Shown here: positions 62,976 through 64,000 of the stretch, one piece after another
Layout: each line of letters opens with the position of its first letter
Numbering within the stretch: the first letter of the stretch is position 1
Source: Glossina fuscipes
Lineage: Eukaryota; Arthropoda; Insecta; Diptera; Glossinidae
NCBI RefSeq assembly: GCF_014805625.2
Contig: NW_023998523.1
Location: 323,483-387,482, forward strand
DNA length: 64,000 bases
Reading direction: 5' to 3'
Notes under the pieces: generated by a model
The model's database searches: none
Told to the model about the DNA's origin: nothing
Seen by the model: the letters and a program-made list of their open reading frames with translations, nothing else
Translations under genes and position numbers: made by a program

Positions 62976-64000
62976 TAAAGTACTGTTGCAATTCGTGTGT
63001 TTGTATAGTTTTGTTTGTTAGTTTATTATGTATAAATGTTTTTGTTATGAAACAAGAAGTTTTTGTTTTCTCTCTTTCTTTCCCTTTTTCTCTCGTCCTC
63101 CCTTTCACTCTTTGAAAACTTTGTTCTATGACTTTAATTGCTTGCACGAAAAACAAGTGTATGTTAGTTTGATTGTTTTTTTTTCTTTTTCTTTGTTCCT
63201 TTTTTTCCCCAAAAATACGGGAATCCTTGTTGTAGTTATTGTAAATCATTGTGAAAATCATAAGCAAAAAAAAAAAACAAATAAAACATTTTAAGATTTT
63301 TGCGAAAGTTTAAAATTTTACTGAACATTATTTGCAGACGAAAAGGAAGTAAAACGAGTCCATACAATCTGCTTACTTACCTACTCTCAAACACTTTAAA
63401 GTCTGTCTTTCTGGTTGTTTGTCCGTCCCTCTGTCTGTCTTCTACTTTTATTTACGAAAACATACACTAAGTCAAAAAAAAAAAAAAAACAAATTGTGTT
63501 AAATAGTTGATAACGAGGTTAGTGATGATGATGATAATGATGATGACGATGACGATAACTGTTGGGATTGTTGCAGTAATATACAGTAAAAGAAAAAAAA
63601 AAAGCCAGAAAATTATCCAGCATGGGTTTGTGTATAATAACGGAGAAAATTCGTACACGCAAGTCTCAATAAATTGATTGACATGGCCTAGTGAAAGTGT
63701 TTCTTATTGCCCGAACCTAAGGAAAAGTTCTTAATTGCACTCAAGCAATTTGCTGGCAAAAAGCAAAAGAATTTGAGCAAAATAGCGAAGCAATAAGTTG
63801 AATATTTTCCTTTCATTTTTTTTTTTTTTTTAACTGAAGAAAGAAGAATAAGAAAGCTTTATGCATCTTCGCTTAAGCGCTTCTCATCATCACAAAGAGT
63901 TGTTCGTTAATTGTTGACTTGTGTGGCTTAATTTCTCCTTAAGTCTTTTTATATTCCTATATATATATATATATGTATGTATTGGAATCAATGTTCACCT
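62976..64000. other. Simple-sequence-rich AT block
   Basis: Contains a degenerate GAT triplet array at 63519-63558, A/T runs at 63474-63490, 63590-63603 and 63818-63831, and a TA run at 63957-63975. Style is similar to 4.3-7.0 kb. No exon, RNA gene or transposon end recognised. Confidence 0.45.

Noticed and set aside
62824..63267. Minus-strand open frame of 147 codons with poly-Asp
   Set aside because: Made by CAT/CAG triplets and A/T-rich low-complexity sequence; no start context, splice sites or recognised domain.
1..64000. CRISPR arrays, bacterial operons, prophage or rRNA/tRNA genes
   Set aside because: No spaced identical direct repeats, no ribosome-binding-site gene strings and no conserved RNA core sequences were seen; composition and repeats are those of an insect-type nuclear genome.

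Overview
This window is non-bacterial DNA: visibly AT-rich, packed with microsatellites and A/T homopolymers, with no long open reading frame, no operon-like gene spacing and no recognisable RNA gene. The degraded non-LTR reverse transcriptase pieces and two dispersed repeat families of a type common in fly introns point to an insect, most likely a higher fly (a tephritid-like fruit fly is my best guess). That assignment rests on repeat style and recall, not on a marker gene. Excluding frames running through the run of Ns, no open frame reaches 150 codons, and the longest ones are low-complexity or lie inside repeats. I therefore annotate no intact host protein-coding gene. The window is best read as intergenic DNA or the inside of one or more very large introns.

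Layout. 1-4.3 kb: plain AT-rich sequence, then a complex tandem duplication (about 2.2-3.5 kb) and a dispersed-repeat fragment. 4.3-7.0 kb and 10.1-10.5 kb: A-rich and CA/triplet-rich sequence of UTR or cis-regulatory style. 11.48-11.71 kb: a small inverted-repeat element (element B). 12.6-14.9 kb: purine-rich and TTG/TTA-rich tracts. 19.0 kb: a hairpin-rich repeat with relatives at 24.4 and 50.6 kb. 21.7-24.45 kb: a transposon graveyard with a three-frame RT relic between dispersed-repeat copies. 26.2 and 45.7 kb: two inverted copies of an unusual GC-rich repeat. 27-44 kb: mostly featureless AT-rich DNA with microsatellites and a few repeat fragments. 47.4 kb: a possible mariner end. 50.2 and 58.6 kb: two more RT relics. 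53.2, 60.7 and 61.5 kb: further dispersed-repeat copies. 54.957-56.452 kb: a large element (element A) whose two 309-bp arms are a near-perfect inverted repeat around an 878-base assembly gap. 62.4-63.6 kb: another triplet-rich, UTR-like block.

No genes can be shown to work together. The clearest new structure is the related pair of inverted-repeat elements at 54.957-56.452 kb (long arms, hidden interior) and 11.481-11.714 kb (short, diverged). The hairpin repeat, the GC-rich repeat pair and the tandem block at 2.2-3.5 kb are the next best unexplained signals. All repeat relationships were found by eye and have not been checked by alignment or database search.
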